Assembly (NCBI GenBank): GCA_002403155.1
Contig: DHHF01000006.1
Span: forward strand, 195,075-254,469
From: Sulfurovum sp. UBA4779
GTDB lineage: Bacteria; Campylobacterota; Campylobacteria; Campylobacterales; Sulfurovaceae
DNA length: 59,395 nucleotides
Direction: 5' to 3'
This document shows positions 59,353 through 59,395 of this stretch, piece by piece. A program made the position numbers and the translations under genes. Each line of letters begins with the position of its first letter. The stretch's first letter is position 1. The notes under the pieces are model-generated. The model saw only the letters and a program-made list of their open reading frames with translations, ran no database searches and had not been told where the DNA came from.

Positions 59353-59395
59353 AAAAAATAAAAAAATGAGAAATGAAAAATGAAAAATGAAAAAT
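59353..59395. repeat. heptanucleotide tandem repeat at window end
   Basis: The last bases consist of near-perfect seven-base units ATGAAAA, preceded by degenerate copies (ATGAGAA, ATAAAAA). The array may continue beyond the window. Confidence 0.7.

Larger units (their letters stand above)
59096..59395. other. 300-base non-coding end of window
   Basis: The region upstream of the second DUF3373 gene holds an imperfect inverted repeat (59220-59238 and 59279-59300), a 14-codon frame starting GTG 59259 with GGAAGGA upstream, and a heptamer run (59353-59395) of the form ATGAAAA. No full gene is seen. It should contain the DUF3373 promoter. Confidence 0.5.

Overview
The window looks like a chromosomal segment of a free-living, sulfur-oxidising member of the Campylobacterota (Sulfurovum/Sulfurimonas-like). 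This rests on a soxCDYZ cluster, futalosine-route menaquinone genes (mqnA, mqnD), ccoG, an SQR-like flavoprotein, two DUF3373-type outer-membrane proteins, a bacterial oligosaccharyltransferase (pglB), and the order recA-eno-ftsL-like-small exported protein, which I recall from Campylobacter jejuni. No phage, CRISPR array or intact insertion sequence is visible.

Layout. 1-290: three tRNA genes (Gly, Tyr, Thr) on the minus strand. 0.4-7.5 kb: yaaA, a tiny membrane protein, a SUI1-type factor, a DUF309 protein, an S24 (CI/LexA-like) repressor divergent from a 35-residue ORF, molybdopterin genes (moeA, moaE, moaD), mqnA, gltX and a ComEA-like protein. 7.6-19.0 kb: a WecA-type initiating transferase convergent with an eight-gene minus-strand glycan operon: flippase, GT2-GT4 fusion, GT2, Stealth phosphotransferase, GT4, GT14, GT2, pglB. 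The upstream genes of this operon are very AT-rich, and a truncated second flippase lies just beyond it. 19.2-28.6 kb: surA-like, dcd, asnB, a Na/Pi cotransporter with an MscS channel, rimK/rimB and an M42 peptidase. 28.9-37.4 kb: topA-bioB; recA, eno, an FtsL-like protein and a repeat-bearing exported protein; mqnD; murB. 37.4-44.0 kb: small envelope proteins, tpx, SQR-like, ccoG and an inactive recombinase-like regulator. 44.2-49.8 kb: moaC, ybeD, inositol phosphatase, lspA, glmM, rpsT, prfA and an unknown gene. 49.8-53.7 kb: soxC-D-Y-Z and a thioredoxin-like gene. 54.0-59.1 kb: a MOSC protein, a DUF302 protein and two DUF3373 proteins.

How the genes work together. The molybdopterin genes can supply the cofactor of SoxC. 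MqnA and MqnD contribute to menaquinone. CcoG supports cbb3 oxidase assembly. The most interesting system is a probable N-linked protein glycosylation pathway. PglB keeps the catalytic Asp and Glu residues and an Arg that in Campylobacter lari PglB reads an acidic residue at -2. The glycan operon feeding it uses a Wzx-type flippase, a branching GT14 enzyme and a Stealth sugar-phosphate transferase, an unusual set for bacterial N-glycans.

Several exported proteins in the same window carry the matching sequon D/E-X-N-X-S/T. The repeat protein at 32034-32843, in the genomic position of the C. jejuni glycoprotein CgpA, has four. The periplasmic part of the MscS-like channel also has four. I read this as an enzyme, its glycan cassette and candidate acceptors visible together. 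The glycan structure and actual glycosylation are inferred, not shown.
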